A stretch of DNA of 44,247 bases from assembly GCA_027057345.1 (NCBI GenBank), contig JALUIX010000158.1:1-44247 (forward strand), written 5' to 3'. This DNA is from S144-45 sp015494035 (GTDB lineage: Bacteria > Pseudomonadota > Gammaproteobacteria > Xanthomonadales > Marinicellaceae). Positions 15,550 through 22,487 of the stretch are shown piece after piece. Position numbers and translations under genes: made by a program. The stretch's first letter is position 1. Each line of letters starts with the position of its first letter. Below the pieces are notes generated by a model that did no database searches, was not told the origin of the DNA, and saw nothing but the letters and a program-made list of their open reading frames with translations.

Positions 15550-15947
15550 GGCGGGGAAAAGCCGGTCACTTGCGCATCCAGGTAGTCAAAGGACGAATCG
15601 GCCGCCACCTGTGCCTCGACCCGGAATATACGGGGATTAGGCGTGCTGCTGCGGACAATGCGCCAGTACCAGCGGTACGGCCCGTTTTGCTGAATGCCGC
15701 TGAGGGACTGGCCGGGTGTGTTTGGCCCGTGGTGATGCAAATAGGCATTGAGCACGTTATCGGCCACTTGCAGGGCCAACTGCCGCTTTTGTAACTGGTG
15801 CAGGGTTTCCGCGCGCTGGGCCGCCACCGTGACCACGGAAAACAGGGCCACACTGAGCAGGGCCAGGGCCACCAGCACTTCCAGTAAGGTAAAACCACCT
15901 TGGCGATCAGCACAGCCTGTGGCTTTTGTCGCTTGCAGCACGGGCAT
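15546..15947 (-). CDS. gspI: Type II secretion minor pseudopilin GspI
   Basis: From ATG 15947 this is a 133-residue pseudopilin: leader ending QGG|FTLLEVLVALALLSVALF, with the conserved AQRAETLHQLQKRQLALQVA helix and a small beta domain. GspI nucleates the pseudopilus tip. A longer open frame from 16235 exists but its first 96 residues are a shadow of gspH. The ATG overlaps the gspH stop by one base (TGATG). Confidence 0.92.
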   Translation of the reverse strand: MPVLQATKATGCADRQGGFTLLEVLVALALLSVALFSVVTVAAQRAETLHQLQKRQLALQVADNVLNAYLHHHGPNTPGQSLSGIQQNGPYRWYWRIVRSSTPNPRIFRVEAQVAADSSFDYLDAQVTGFSPP

Positions 15948-16609
15948 CACTGATCGGCCTCCTGCCAGCGAACCGCCCAGCCGGGTCGTTGTGAATCCGA
16001 CCCGGCCGCCGCCTGCGGTTTCACCCCCGCCAGCGTGCCGGCAACAGGCGCCGATGGCTGATACTGGAGGACATAATCGGCACTCAAGTCCGGGTGCTGC
16101 AGGTGAATGGTGAAGGCTGGCAGCTGGCCGCTGCTGTCGCACACCAGGTGCGGCGTGACGGGCCTTTTTTCTGTCAGATTCAGCGGCCGGCCATTGACCG
16201 TGACCTGCAGTTGCAGGCCCTCGGGCAAGGCCCATTCGCTCTGTTTGGGCCCGGCACTTGCCACCGGCAGCCAGGGGCTGTTGGTCGGTGTACCGGCAGT
16301 GGCCACCGGTGCGTCGGAAAGAACGGACACCGCCTGTGACGGCGCGCGCACGGCGGCATACCCGCCGCTGGCAAAGGCCAGCCCATGAGGGCGGTTTTGC
16401 AGCAGCGATTGTTCACAGAGAAAATCCAGCACCGACTGCAGGCGCAGCCCTTCCTGCTGGATGCGGCGTTCATTGACGCCAAAACGCAACAGCGACAGGC
16501 CACTGGCCAGCACCACCGCCAGGATGACCACCACAACCAGCAGTTCGATCAGCGTGAAGCCGCCGGATCGGTGGCGCGGTAAAACTTTATTGCTGAACCC
16601 AGTTACCAA
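15947..16609 (-). CDS. gspH: Type II secretion minor pseudopilin GspH
   Basis: A pseudopilin with the cleavage site SGG|FTLIELLVVVVILAVVLA and mature Glu5, followed by the GspH-type beta domain (LQSVLDFLCEQSLLQNRPHG, then WALPEGLQLQVTVNGRPL). The start is uncertain: TTG 16609 gives a 17-residue leader and overlaps the end of gspG by 23 bases; ATG 16645 and an ATG at 16678 give longer leaders with no clear ribosome-binding site. I used the TTG because pseudopilin leaders are usually short. Gene order G-H-I-J-K is the standard pseudopilin block. Confidence 0.85.
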   Translation of the reverse strand: MVTGFSNKVLPRHRSGGFTLIELLVVVVILAVVLASGLSLLRFGVNERRIQQEGLRLQSVLDFLCEQSLLQNRPHGLAFASGGYAAVRAPSQAVSVLSDAPVATAGTPTNSPWLPVASAGPKQSEWALPEGLQLQVTVNGRPLNLTEKRPVTPHLVCDSSGQLPAFTIHLQHPDLSADYVLQYQPSAPVAGTLAGVKPQAAAGSDSQRPGWAVRWQEADQ

Positions 16610-17045
16610 TGTCTGCGTCCACGCCTTCGCCGCCGGGCTGTCCATCGGCACCAAAGGAATAGATGTCGATTTCACCATGTGCGCCGGGGTTCAGGTACTG
16701 ATAGGGATTGCCCCACGGGTCATTGGGCAACTGTTGCAAGTAGCCGCCAGGTTTCCAGTTTTTTGCCTCCGGCTGACCAGAGGGCTTGCTCACCAGCGCC
16801 TGCAGGCCTTGCGCCGTGGACGGGTAACGGAAATTATCCAGCTTGTACAGGGAAAGCGCCGTTTGCAGGGCCTGGATATCGGCCTGGGCGCGCGCCACCC
16901 GCGCCTTATCGGGCTGATCCATGAACTGCGGCACGACCATAATGGCCAGAATGCTAAGGATGACCACCACAATAAGAATTTCCATCAGGGTGAAGCCCTG
17001 CTGGGTGCGGATGGCGATGGGTTGACTGACTGTTTTGTGTCTCAT
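16587..17045 (-). CDS. gspG: Type II secretion major pseudopilin GspG
   Basis: GspG is the main subunit of the type II secretion pseudopilus. The 152-residue protein has leader RTQQG|FTLMEILIVVVILSILAI with Glu5, VARAQADIQALQTALSLYKL, PSTAQGLQALV, and the C-terminal calcium-binding loop SFGADGQPGGEGVDADIGNW. All are family hallmarks. It is the first gene of the minus-strand pseudopilin operon. Element R5 begins 47 bp upstream of its start, so the promoter must lie in that short gap or within the element. The prepilin peptidase that processes it is outside the window. Confidence 0.96.
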   Translation of the reverse strand: MRHKTVSQPIAIRTQQGFTLMEILIVVVILSILAIMVVPQFMDQPDKARVARAQADIQALQTALSLYKLDNFRYPSTAQGLQALVSKPSGQPEAKNWKPGGYLQQLPNDPWGNPYQYLNPGAHGEIDIYSFGADGQPGGEGVDADIGNWVQQ

Positions 17046-17092
17046 GCGCTGACTCGGTTGACCTGAAATAACGGCATTTTACTTTTACCTCA

Positions 17093-17254
17093 AGGAAGCA
17101 CTGATTAACTCTGGCACAAGCAGTTTGTCGTGTAAAATTGTTCGGCTCAAGGCACAAGCCGCACGCAATAGCAAGCTATTGTGAAGGTTTGCAACGCAGA
17201 AATGGACAATTTTACGCCGCAAGATGCCGCGTCTCGATTCGAGCAGAGCTTCCT
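17093..17254. repeat. MITE-like palindromic element, copy R5 (subfamily B, reversed)
   Basis: A 162-bp element with ends AGGAAGCACTGATTAACTC and, reversed, AAGGAAGCTCTGCTCGAATC, centred on AATAGCAAGCTATT (17167-17180). Its reverse complement matches copy R3 internally (GCGGCATCTTGCGGCG, GTCCATTTCTG), so it is the same subfamily in the opposite orientation. TA follows the right end (17255-17256); the left flank is CA, so one side of the TA duplication is changed. It fills the divergent gspG-bioA intergenic region. Confidence 0.8.
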
Positions 17255-17281
17255 TAGACTTAAGTCATTATATTCCATAAT
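17254..17281 (+). promoter_or_regulatory. Putative bioA promoter at the end of element R5
   Basis: TTAGAC (17254-17259) and CATAAT (17276-17281), 16 bp apart, lie just upstream of bioA. The -35-like box starts on the last base of element R5. A perfect 10-bp palindrome GACTTAAGTC (17257-17266) overlaps it and could be an operator. No BirA-type operator is recognised. Confidence 0.3.
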
Positions 17282-17292
17282 ACGCGGCAACG

Positions 17293-18663
17293 ATGCCCCA
17301 TCCCCAAAATGAGAATACACCCGTGAACAACCGCCAGCTGGCCGAACGCGACCTGAAACACCTGTGGCACCCGTGCACGCAGATGAAGGACCACGAGTGC
17401 CTGCCCCTGATTCCCATCCGCGACGGCCAGGGCGTGTGGCTGCGCGATTACGATGACAACCGCTACCTGGATGCCATCAGCTCCTGGTGGGTCAACCTGT
17501 TCGGGCACAGTAACGCCCACATCAACCAGCGCATCAATGAACAAATGCAGCGGCTGGAACACTGCATTTTTGCCGGCTACACCCATGAGCCGGCCATCGA
17601 ACTGGCCGAATCGCTGGTGGCCATCACGCCACCGGGGCTGAATCGGGTTTTTCTGGCCGATAACGGTTCATCGGCGGTGGAAGTGGCACTGAAAATGAGC
17701 TTTCATTTCTGGCTTAACCAGGGCCACGGGCGCAAGCACCGCTTTATTAATCTGAGCAATGCCTACCATGGCGAAACCCTGGGGGCGCTGGCGGTGGGCG
17801 ACGTGCCCCTGTACAAGGACACCTACGCGCCCTTGCTGATGAGCCCCATCACTGCACCGTCACCGGACTGCTTTGGCCTGCCCGATGCGGCCGCTTGCGA
17901 GGCCAATGTGCAGGAAAAACTGCAGGCCATGCAGCGTCTGCTGGAAACCCATCACGACGAAGTCTGTGCGGTGATCGTGGAACCGCTGGTGCAATGCGCC
18001 GGTGGCATGCGCATGTACCCGCCGACTTACCTCAGCGGCCTGCGTGCCCTGTGTGATCGCTATCAGGTACACCTGATTGCCGATGAAATCGCCGTGGGCT
18101 TTGGCCGCACCGGCACATTCTTTGCCTGCGAACAGGCCGCCATCAGCCCCGATTTCATGTGCCTCTCCAAAGGCCTGACCGGCGGCTACCTGCCCTTGTC
18201 GGCGGTGCTGACCGGGGAAGCCGTGTATCAGGCGTTTTACGACGATTACACCAAACTCACGGCCTTTCTGCATTCTCACAGCTACACCGGCAACCCACTG
18301 GCCTGCACCGCCGCGCTGGCCACACTGGAACTGTTTGAACTCAATGACACCGTGGCCAACAATCAGCGGCTGGCTGAGCACCTGAAAACCGCACTGGACA
18401 TATTTCGCGACCACCCCAACGTGGCCGAAGTGCGTCAAACCGGGCTGATTGCTGCGGTGGAACTGCAAAACGCCAACGGCCAGCCTTTTGACTGGCAAGA
18501 GCGGCGTGGCTTGCGCGTGTATCAACACGGGCTGAAAAACCAACTGCTGATCCGCCCGCTGGGGGACGTGGTCTATTTCATGCCGCCGTATGTGATCACA
18601 CCTGAAGAAATCGATTTCATGGTGGAAACCGCTTTTGCCGGCATTAACGAGGCGGTGCGATGA
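17293..18663 (+). CDS. bioA: Adenosylmethionine-8-amino-7-oxononanoate aminotransferase
   Basis: BioA makes 7,8-diaminopelargonic acid in biotin synthesis, using S-adenosylmethionine as amino donor and pyridoxal phosphate as cofactor. The 456-residue class III aminotransferase contains HLWHPCTQMKDHE near the start, AISSWWVNLFGHS, the cofactor-phosphate region DNGSSAVEVALKMS, LIADEIAVGFGRTGTFFA (Asp binding the pyridine nitrogen) and the Schiff-base lysine K293 in CLSKGLTGGYLPLS. The start could be ATG 17293 or GTG 17323, the latter with GAGA upstream. rsmE overlaps its stop, an adjacency also seen in pseudomonads. Confidence 0.95.
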   Translation: MPHPQNENTPVNNRQLAERDLKHLWHPCTQMKDHECLPLIPIRDGQGVWLRDYDDNRYLDAISSWWVNLFGHSNAHINQRINEQMQRLEHCIFAGYTHEPAIELAESLVAITPPGLNRVFLADNGSSAVEVALKMSFHFWLNQGHGRKHRFINLSNAYHGETLGALAVGDVPLYKDTYAPLLMSPITAPSPDCFGLPDAAACEANVQEKLQAMQRLLETHHDEVCAVIVEPLVQCAGGMRMYPPTYLSGLRALCDRYQVHLIADEIAVGFGRTGTFFACEQAAISPDFMCLSKGLTGGYLPLSAVLTGEAVYQAFYDDYTKLTAFLHSHSYTGNPLACTAALATLELFELNDTVANNQRLAEHLKTALDIFRDHPNVAEVRQTGLIAAVELQNANGQPFDWQERRGLRVYQHGLKNQLLIRPLGDVVYFMPPYVITPEEIDFMVETAFAGINEAVR

Positions 18664-19418
18664 GTGTCGGGGACAGCAAAAAAGCCAGCCGCCGGGTCGT
18701 GCGCCTGTATCATCGGCAGGCCCAGGGGCCCGGCGTGCTGGCACTGGATCGGGACCAGGCGCATTATTTACGCACCGTGTTGCGCCTCAAACCCGGCCAG
18801 CCCCTGCTGGTGTTCAATGGTCAGGGTCAGCAATGGCAGGCCACGGTGGAACAGCTAGATAAAAAAGGCGGCCAGTTGCAGCTGGGGGATTCCGTGGCTG
18901 CCACACCGCCCTCGCGCCTGAACCTGACTCTGGTGCAAGGCATCAGCAAGGGCGACCGCATGGATACCAGCATTCAGAAAGCCGTGGAACTGGGCGTCAA
19001 CCGCATTGTGCCACTGATGACGCAATGGAGCGATGTGCGCCTGAATAACGAACGGCTGCAGAAAAAACTGCGCCACTGGCAACAGGTGGCCATCAGCGCC
19101 TGCGAGCAGTGCGGGCGGGCCGATGTGCCGGAGGTGACCACAGCAGTGAGCCTTGATGACTACCTGCGGGCCAAAAAACACCCTGGCATTTACCTGGACC
19201 CACGGGCCGCTCACACGCTGGCCGAAGCGGCTCCGACCGCGGGCGAATCACTGGACATCCTGATTGGTCCGGAAGGCGGTTTCAGTGATGCTGAAATTCA
19301 GGCCATGCAAGCCAATAAGTGCCAGGGCGTGCGCCTGGGCGCGCGCATTTTACGCACCGAAACCGCTGGCCCGGCCGTGATTGCGGCCTTACAGGCCCTG
19401 GTCGGGGATTTTAGCTAG
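18660..19418 (+). CDS. rsmE: 16S rRNA (uracil-1498-N3)-methyltransferase
   Basis: RsmE methylates U1498 of 16S rRNA using S-adenosylmethionine. The 252-residue protein starts VVRLYHRQA with an N-terminal PUA-like domain (HYLRTVLRLKPGQPLLVFNG). It then has the SPOUT methyltransferase motifs LVQGISKGDRMDTSIQKAVE, LIGPEGGFSDAEI and LGARILRTETAGPAVIAAL, which form the trefoil knot. It overlaps bioA (ATGA). Its TAG stop (19416-19418) is formed by a TA plus the first base of repeat element R3. Confidence 0.95.
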   Translation: MSVGDSKKASRRVVRLYHRQAQGPGVLALDRDQAHYLRTVLRLKPGQPLLVFNGQGQQWQATVEQLDKKGGQLQLGDSVAATPPSRLNLTLVQGISKGDRMDTSIQKAVELGVNRIVPLMTQWSDVRLNNERLQKKLRHWQQVAISACEQCGRADVPEVTTAVSLDDYLRAKKHPGIYLDPRAAHTLAEAAPTAGESLDILIGPEGGFSDAEIQAMQANKCQGVRLGARILRTETAGPAVIAALQALVGDFS

Positions 19419-19579
19419 GGAAGCGCTGATCGAATCGTAACACGGCATCTTGCGGCGCAAAATCGTCCATTTCTGTGTTACAAACCTTCGCAATAGCTGG
19501 CTATTACGTGCGGTTTGCGCCTTGAACTGAACAATTTTCACACGCAATCTGCTCGCGCCAGATTCAATCAGCGCTTCCC
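19418..19579. repeat. MITE-like palindromic element, copy R3 (subfamily B)
   Basis: A 162-bp palindromic element with ends GGGAAGCGCTGATCGAATC and, reversed, GGGAAGCGCTGATTGAATC, and centre AATAGCTGGCTATT. The terminal repeats differ at one base of 19 and have compensating changes relative to other copies (GCGCTGAT on both sides), which suggests arm-to-arm correction or selection for pairing. The left TA belongs to the rsmE stop codon; the right flank is TG, directly joined to fragment R4. Confidence 0.85.
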
Positions 19580-19580
19580 T

Positions 19581-19612
19581 GGGAACCTCTGATTGAATCG
19601 TGAACTCGCATC
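19581..19612. repeat. Left-end fragment of the palindromic element (R4)
   Basis: GGGAACCTCTGATTGAATC followed by GTGAACTCGC matches the left end of subfamily A over about 30 bases, then diverges. It abuts the right end of R3, so it is a truncated copy or the scar of a tandem insertion. Confidence 0.65.
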
Positions 19613-19690
19613 TCGTATGACGGCGAAACAATGAGGGCTAAAAATTCGTCATCTGTTTGGTGCGCATTCACCACCAGGGCATTCTGGGAG

Positions 19691-19731
19691 TATAATCGGG
19701 GCATGACTGGGACAACGGGGCTTTGCCCCGT
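19691..19731 (+). promoter_or_regulatory. TATAAT box followed by a perfect 7-bp hairpin
   Basis: A consensus TATAAT (19691-19696) is followed 19 bp later by ACGGGGC-TTT-GCCCCGT (19715-19731), a perfect stem with a three-base loop. No coding frame of note follows. It could be the start of a small RNA or a leader, but there is no T-run terminator. Confidence 0.3.
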
Positions 19732-19817
19732 GACGCCCCGCACAACCAAAGCGCGAGACGCCTTGAGCTGAAACCGGCCTGTCTTGAGTAAAACCGGGAA
19801 TCATTCGCTTATCACTA

Positions 19818-19977
19818 AGGAAGCTCTGATCGAATCATGAACTCGCTTCTCACACCTGAAATGCCCGACAACTGCGTTAAAGTCCTTGCCAATAGCCCGC
19901 TATTGGCTGCAAACTTTGCCTTGTTCTCGAACATTTCCGGCATAATCTGCTTCGTCCAGATTCAATCAGAGCTTCCC
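19818..19977. repeat. MITE-like palindromic element, copy R2 (subfamily A)
   Basis: A 160-bp element nearly identical to R1 at 11607-11766, same orientation and length, centred on AATAGCCCGCTATT. It is flanked by TA on both sides (19816-19817 and 19978-19979). Unlike R1, R3 and the 24657 fragment it does not begin at a stop codon; it lies just before the start of the patatin gene. Confidence 0.85.
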
Positions 19978-19992
19978 TAACAAAATGTTGCC

Positions 19993-21213
19993 ATGCTGAC
20001 GCTAAAGCCCGCTCCCCAGCCCACCGAAAGCAACCTGAAAACCGGCCTGGCCCTGGCCGGTGGCGGCCCGTTGGGCGGTTTTTATGAACTGGGCGCCCTG
20101 TGCGCGCTGGAAGATTCCTTGAGTAACCTGAAACTCACCGATCTGGATGTGTTTGTGGGCGTCAGCGCCGGGGCATTTCTGGCCGCTTCACTGGCCAATG
20201 GCATCAGCACCGAGCAGGTTGCCAATATTTTCGCGTTCAAGAAAACCGCCGAGACACCGTTTAACCCCGATCATTTTCTGCAACCGGCTTATGGCGAATA
20301 CCTGAAAAAAGTCCTGCAACTGCCCCTGTACACCGGGCAGGCCTTGCTGGATTGGGCCCGGCACCCCCTGTCCACCAGCGCCGTGGATATGCTGGAAAAA
20401 GCCGGGCGCGCCCTGCCCACCGGCACCTTCAACAACGCCAAGCTGGAAAATTTCCTTAAAAACGTGTTCACCCGCCATGGCAAGGGCAACGATTTCCGGC
20501 AACTGGACAAGAAGCTCTATATTGTGGCCTGCGAGCTGGATTCCGGCCGCGCGGCGGTGTTCAGTCAGGAAAAGCACGCCGATGTGCCCATTTCCAAAGC
20601 CATTCAGGCGTCATCGGCCTTGCCGGGCCTGTACCCGCCCGTGAAGATCAAGCAGCGGCATTACGTGGATGGCGCCCTGCGCCGCACCATGAATGCGTCG
20701 GCGGCCCTGAAAAATGATGTGCAGTTGCTGTTTGCCATCAACCCCATTGTGCCGTTTGACAGCCAGAAGCGAACCAAGTCCGGCGAACTGATGCAAGGCG
20801 GCTTGCCCATGGTGCTGTCCCAGACTTTCCGCTCCATAGTGCAGTCACGGCTCAAATCCGGGCTGGACAAGTACGGCGCCCATTACCCGCACGCGGACAT
20901 TGTCTTGATCGAACCGGACAGTAACGACGAAATGCTGTTCAACACCAACCTGTTCAGCTATGGCCAGCGGGCCCGCCTGTGCGCCTATGCCTATGACAAG
21001 ACCCGCCAGCACCTGCGCGACAAGGCCGATGCCCTGCGGCCTTTGCTGGCCCGCCATGGCATTGCCCTGCACGAGGAAAATCTGTTTAATACCCGGCGCG
21101 ACTTGAACGACATGCTGGCCAGCAACCCGGCCAACCCCGTGGCCAGCAAACTCGATCACACCCTGGACCAGCTGGACCGAACACTGAAAATCCTGGCCCA
21201 CAAAGTGAACTGA
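19993..21213 (+). CDS. Patatin-like phospholipase
   Basis: A 406-residue patatin-fold lipid acyl hydrolase with a Ser-Asp dyad. The oxyanion-hole loop is AGGGPLGGFYELGAL (near residue 20), the nucleophile elbow is GVSAGAF (Ser58), and the catalytic Asp is D226 in DGALRR. There is no signal peptide, so it probably acts in the cytoplasm or at the inner membrane, or is exported by another route. The C-terminal half (SRLKSGLDKYGAHYPHADIV) is typical of the bacterial forms. The native substrate is unknown. No partner gene is apparent, and DUF1501 is convergent downstream. Confidence 0.88.
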   Translation: MLTLKPAPQPTESNLKTGLALAGGGPLGGFYELGALCALEDSLSNLKLTDLDVFVGVSAGAFLAASLANGISTEQVANIFAFKKTAETPFNPDHFLQPAYGEYLKKVLQLPLYTGQALLDWARHPLSTSAVDMLEKAGRALPTGTFNNAKLENFLKNVFTRHGKGNDFRQLDKKLYIVACELDSGRAAVFSQEKHADVPISKAIQASSALPGLYPPVKIKQRHYVDGALRRTMNASAALKNDVQLLFAINPIVPFDSQKRTKSGELMQGGLPMVLSQTFRSIVQSRLKSGLDKYGAHYPHADIVLIEPDSNDEMLFNTNLFSYGQRARLCAYAYDKTRQHLRDKADALRPLLARHGIALHEENLFNTRRDLNDMLASNPANPVASKLDHTLDQLDRTLKILAHKVN

Positions 21214-21260
21214 ACGGGCTGTTCACACCGATAAAGTCGTACCCAGGTCCGTGTGCTTCC

Positions 21261-22484
21261 CTAGTCAAACAGGCCAATTCCGCCCTGGTAGTTGAAATCC
21301 GGTAGCACAGTGGCCAGGCTGTTGTTGTTCAGGCGTTTGCTTAGCACTTCACCGAACACTTCACGGAAATCCGTGGTCACGGCCAGATCGCCGCGATCCA
21401 GCTGGGAAGGCGCCAGTCCCGGCCATTGACCGTACACCTGCCCGCCGTTGACAGCGCCACCCAGCACGTACATGACCGAACCGTGACCGTGATCCGTGCC
21501 GCTGGAGGCATTTTGTCCAGCCCGACGGCCAAATTCCGTCATGCACAACACTGTGATGCGGTGCCAGTGATCGCTCAGGTCCTGCCGAAAAGCCGCCAGG
21601 GAGTCGGCAAATTCCTGCGCCAGGTCCGGGTAAAACTGGTTGATATTGTCGTGATGATCCCAGCCGCCAATGTCCGCCGTGGCCACCTCAATGCCCACAT
21701 CGGCCTTGATCAATACCGCCAGTTGCTGCAATTTATTGCCGAAAGGCGTGTCAGGGTACTGGGCGCCGTTTTCCACCGGGTAATCGTCCGGGTTCAATGC
21801 CTGCAGCGTGTCAATGCCTCCGAACAGGGTTTGCGCATGGGCCGCCATGAGGGATTCGCCATCAAACAGTGCACGCGTGCTCTCGCTGACGGCATCGTGC
21901 AAGGCCGGCTTGATCTGCAAATCAAACCCGGCGATGGAAGACAGCGTCAAAGCGGTCACGCCCTCCGCCGCCAGAGACTTATTAATGGCGCCATTGAAGG
22001 AAACGGCCCTAAAGGCGGACGCGTTACCGGTGTCCAGACTCATTAAATGCCGCCCCAGCCAGCCACTGTTGACCACGTTCTTGCCCGGATACGCCCACTC
22101 CATAAAATCCTGGGCGTCGAAATGGGAACGCGAGTTTGATGGACTGCCAGCGGCATGCACCAGCGCCAGTTCATTGGCATCCCACAGCGGCAGCAGGCTG
22201 GACAGCGCCGGGTTGAGGCCGAAAAAACCGTCCAGGTCAATGGCATCGGCCACCGCAATCTGTGGCCGCAGGTCAAAATAATGACCATCGCCCACCGGCA
22301 CCACCGAATGTAGGGCATCGGCCGCGCCGCGCTGGAAAACCGTAATCAGGATATCGCCTGCCTGGGCTTTGGGGCGCGCGCTGGCATGGCTGGCCGCCCA
22401 CAACGGCGCCGTTTGCAGGGCCAGACCCGTGGCCGCTGTTCGAATCAGGAAGGCTCTTCGATCAAGGGGTGTGAAAGCGGGCAT
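21261..22484 (-). CDS. DUF1501 Tat-exported protein
   Basis: A 407-residue DUF1501 protein, a family related in fold to sulfatases/alkaline phosphatases and of unknown function. The N-terminus LDRRAFLIRTAATGLAL is a twin-arginine signal with cleavage after LWAAS-like residues. Body motifs include VFQRGAADALHSVVPVGDG, HFDAQDFMEWAYPGKN, GGWDHHDNINQ, TEFGRRAGQNASSGTDHGHG and VTTDFREVFGEVL, all typical of the family. GAGGTGA precedes the ATG. It is 3 bp after the DUF1800 stop, so the two are one operon; these families commonly travel together in bacteria that export redox or surface-associated proteins. Confidence 0.9.
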   Translation of the reverse strand: MPAFTPLDRRAFLIRTAATGLALQTAPLWAASHASARPKAQAGDILITVFQRGAADALHSVVPVGDGHYFDLRPQIAVADAIDLDGFFGLNPALSSLLPLWDANELALVHAAGSPSNSRSHFDAQDFMEWAYPGKNVVNSGWLGRHLMSLDTGNASAFRAVSFNGAINKSLAAEGVTALTLSSIAGFDLQIKPALHDAVSESTRALFDGESLMAAHAQTLFGGIDTLQALNPDDYPVENGAQYPDTPFGNKLQQLAVLIKADVGIEVATADIGGWDHHDNINQFYPDLAQEFADSLAAFRQDLSDHWHRITVLCMTEFGRRAGQNASSGTDHGHGSVMYVLGGAVNGGQVYGQWPGLAPSQLDRGDLAVTTDFREVFGEVLSKRLNNNSLATVLPDFNYQGGIGLFD

Positions 22485-22487
22485 GAT

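Larger units (their letters stand above)
19580..19992. other. Gene-free stretch between R3 and the patatin gene
   Basis: No convincing gene. It holds fragment R4, a TATAAT box (19691-19696) followed by a strong small hairpin (19715-19731), an unassigned stretch to about 19815, and complete element R2 (19818-19977), which ends 15 bp before the patatin start. Any promoter for the patatin gene must lie in the last 15 bp or inside or upstream of R2. Confidence 0.6.
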
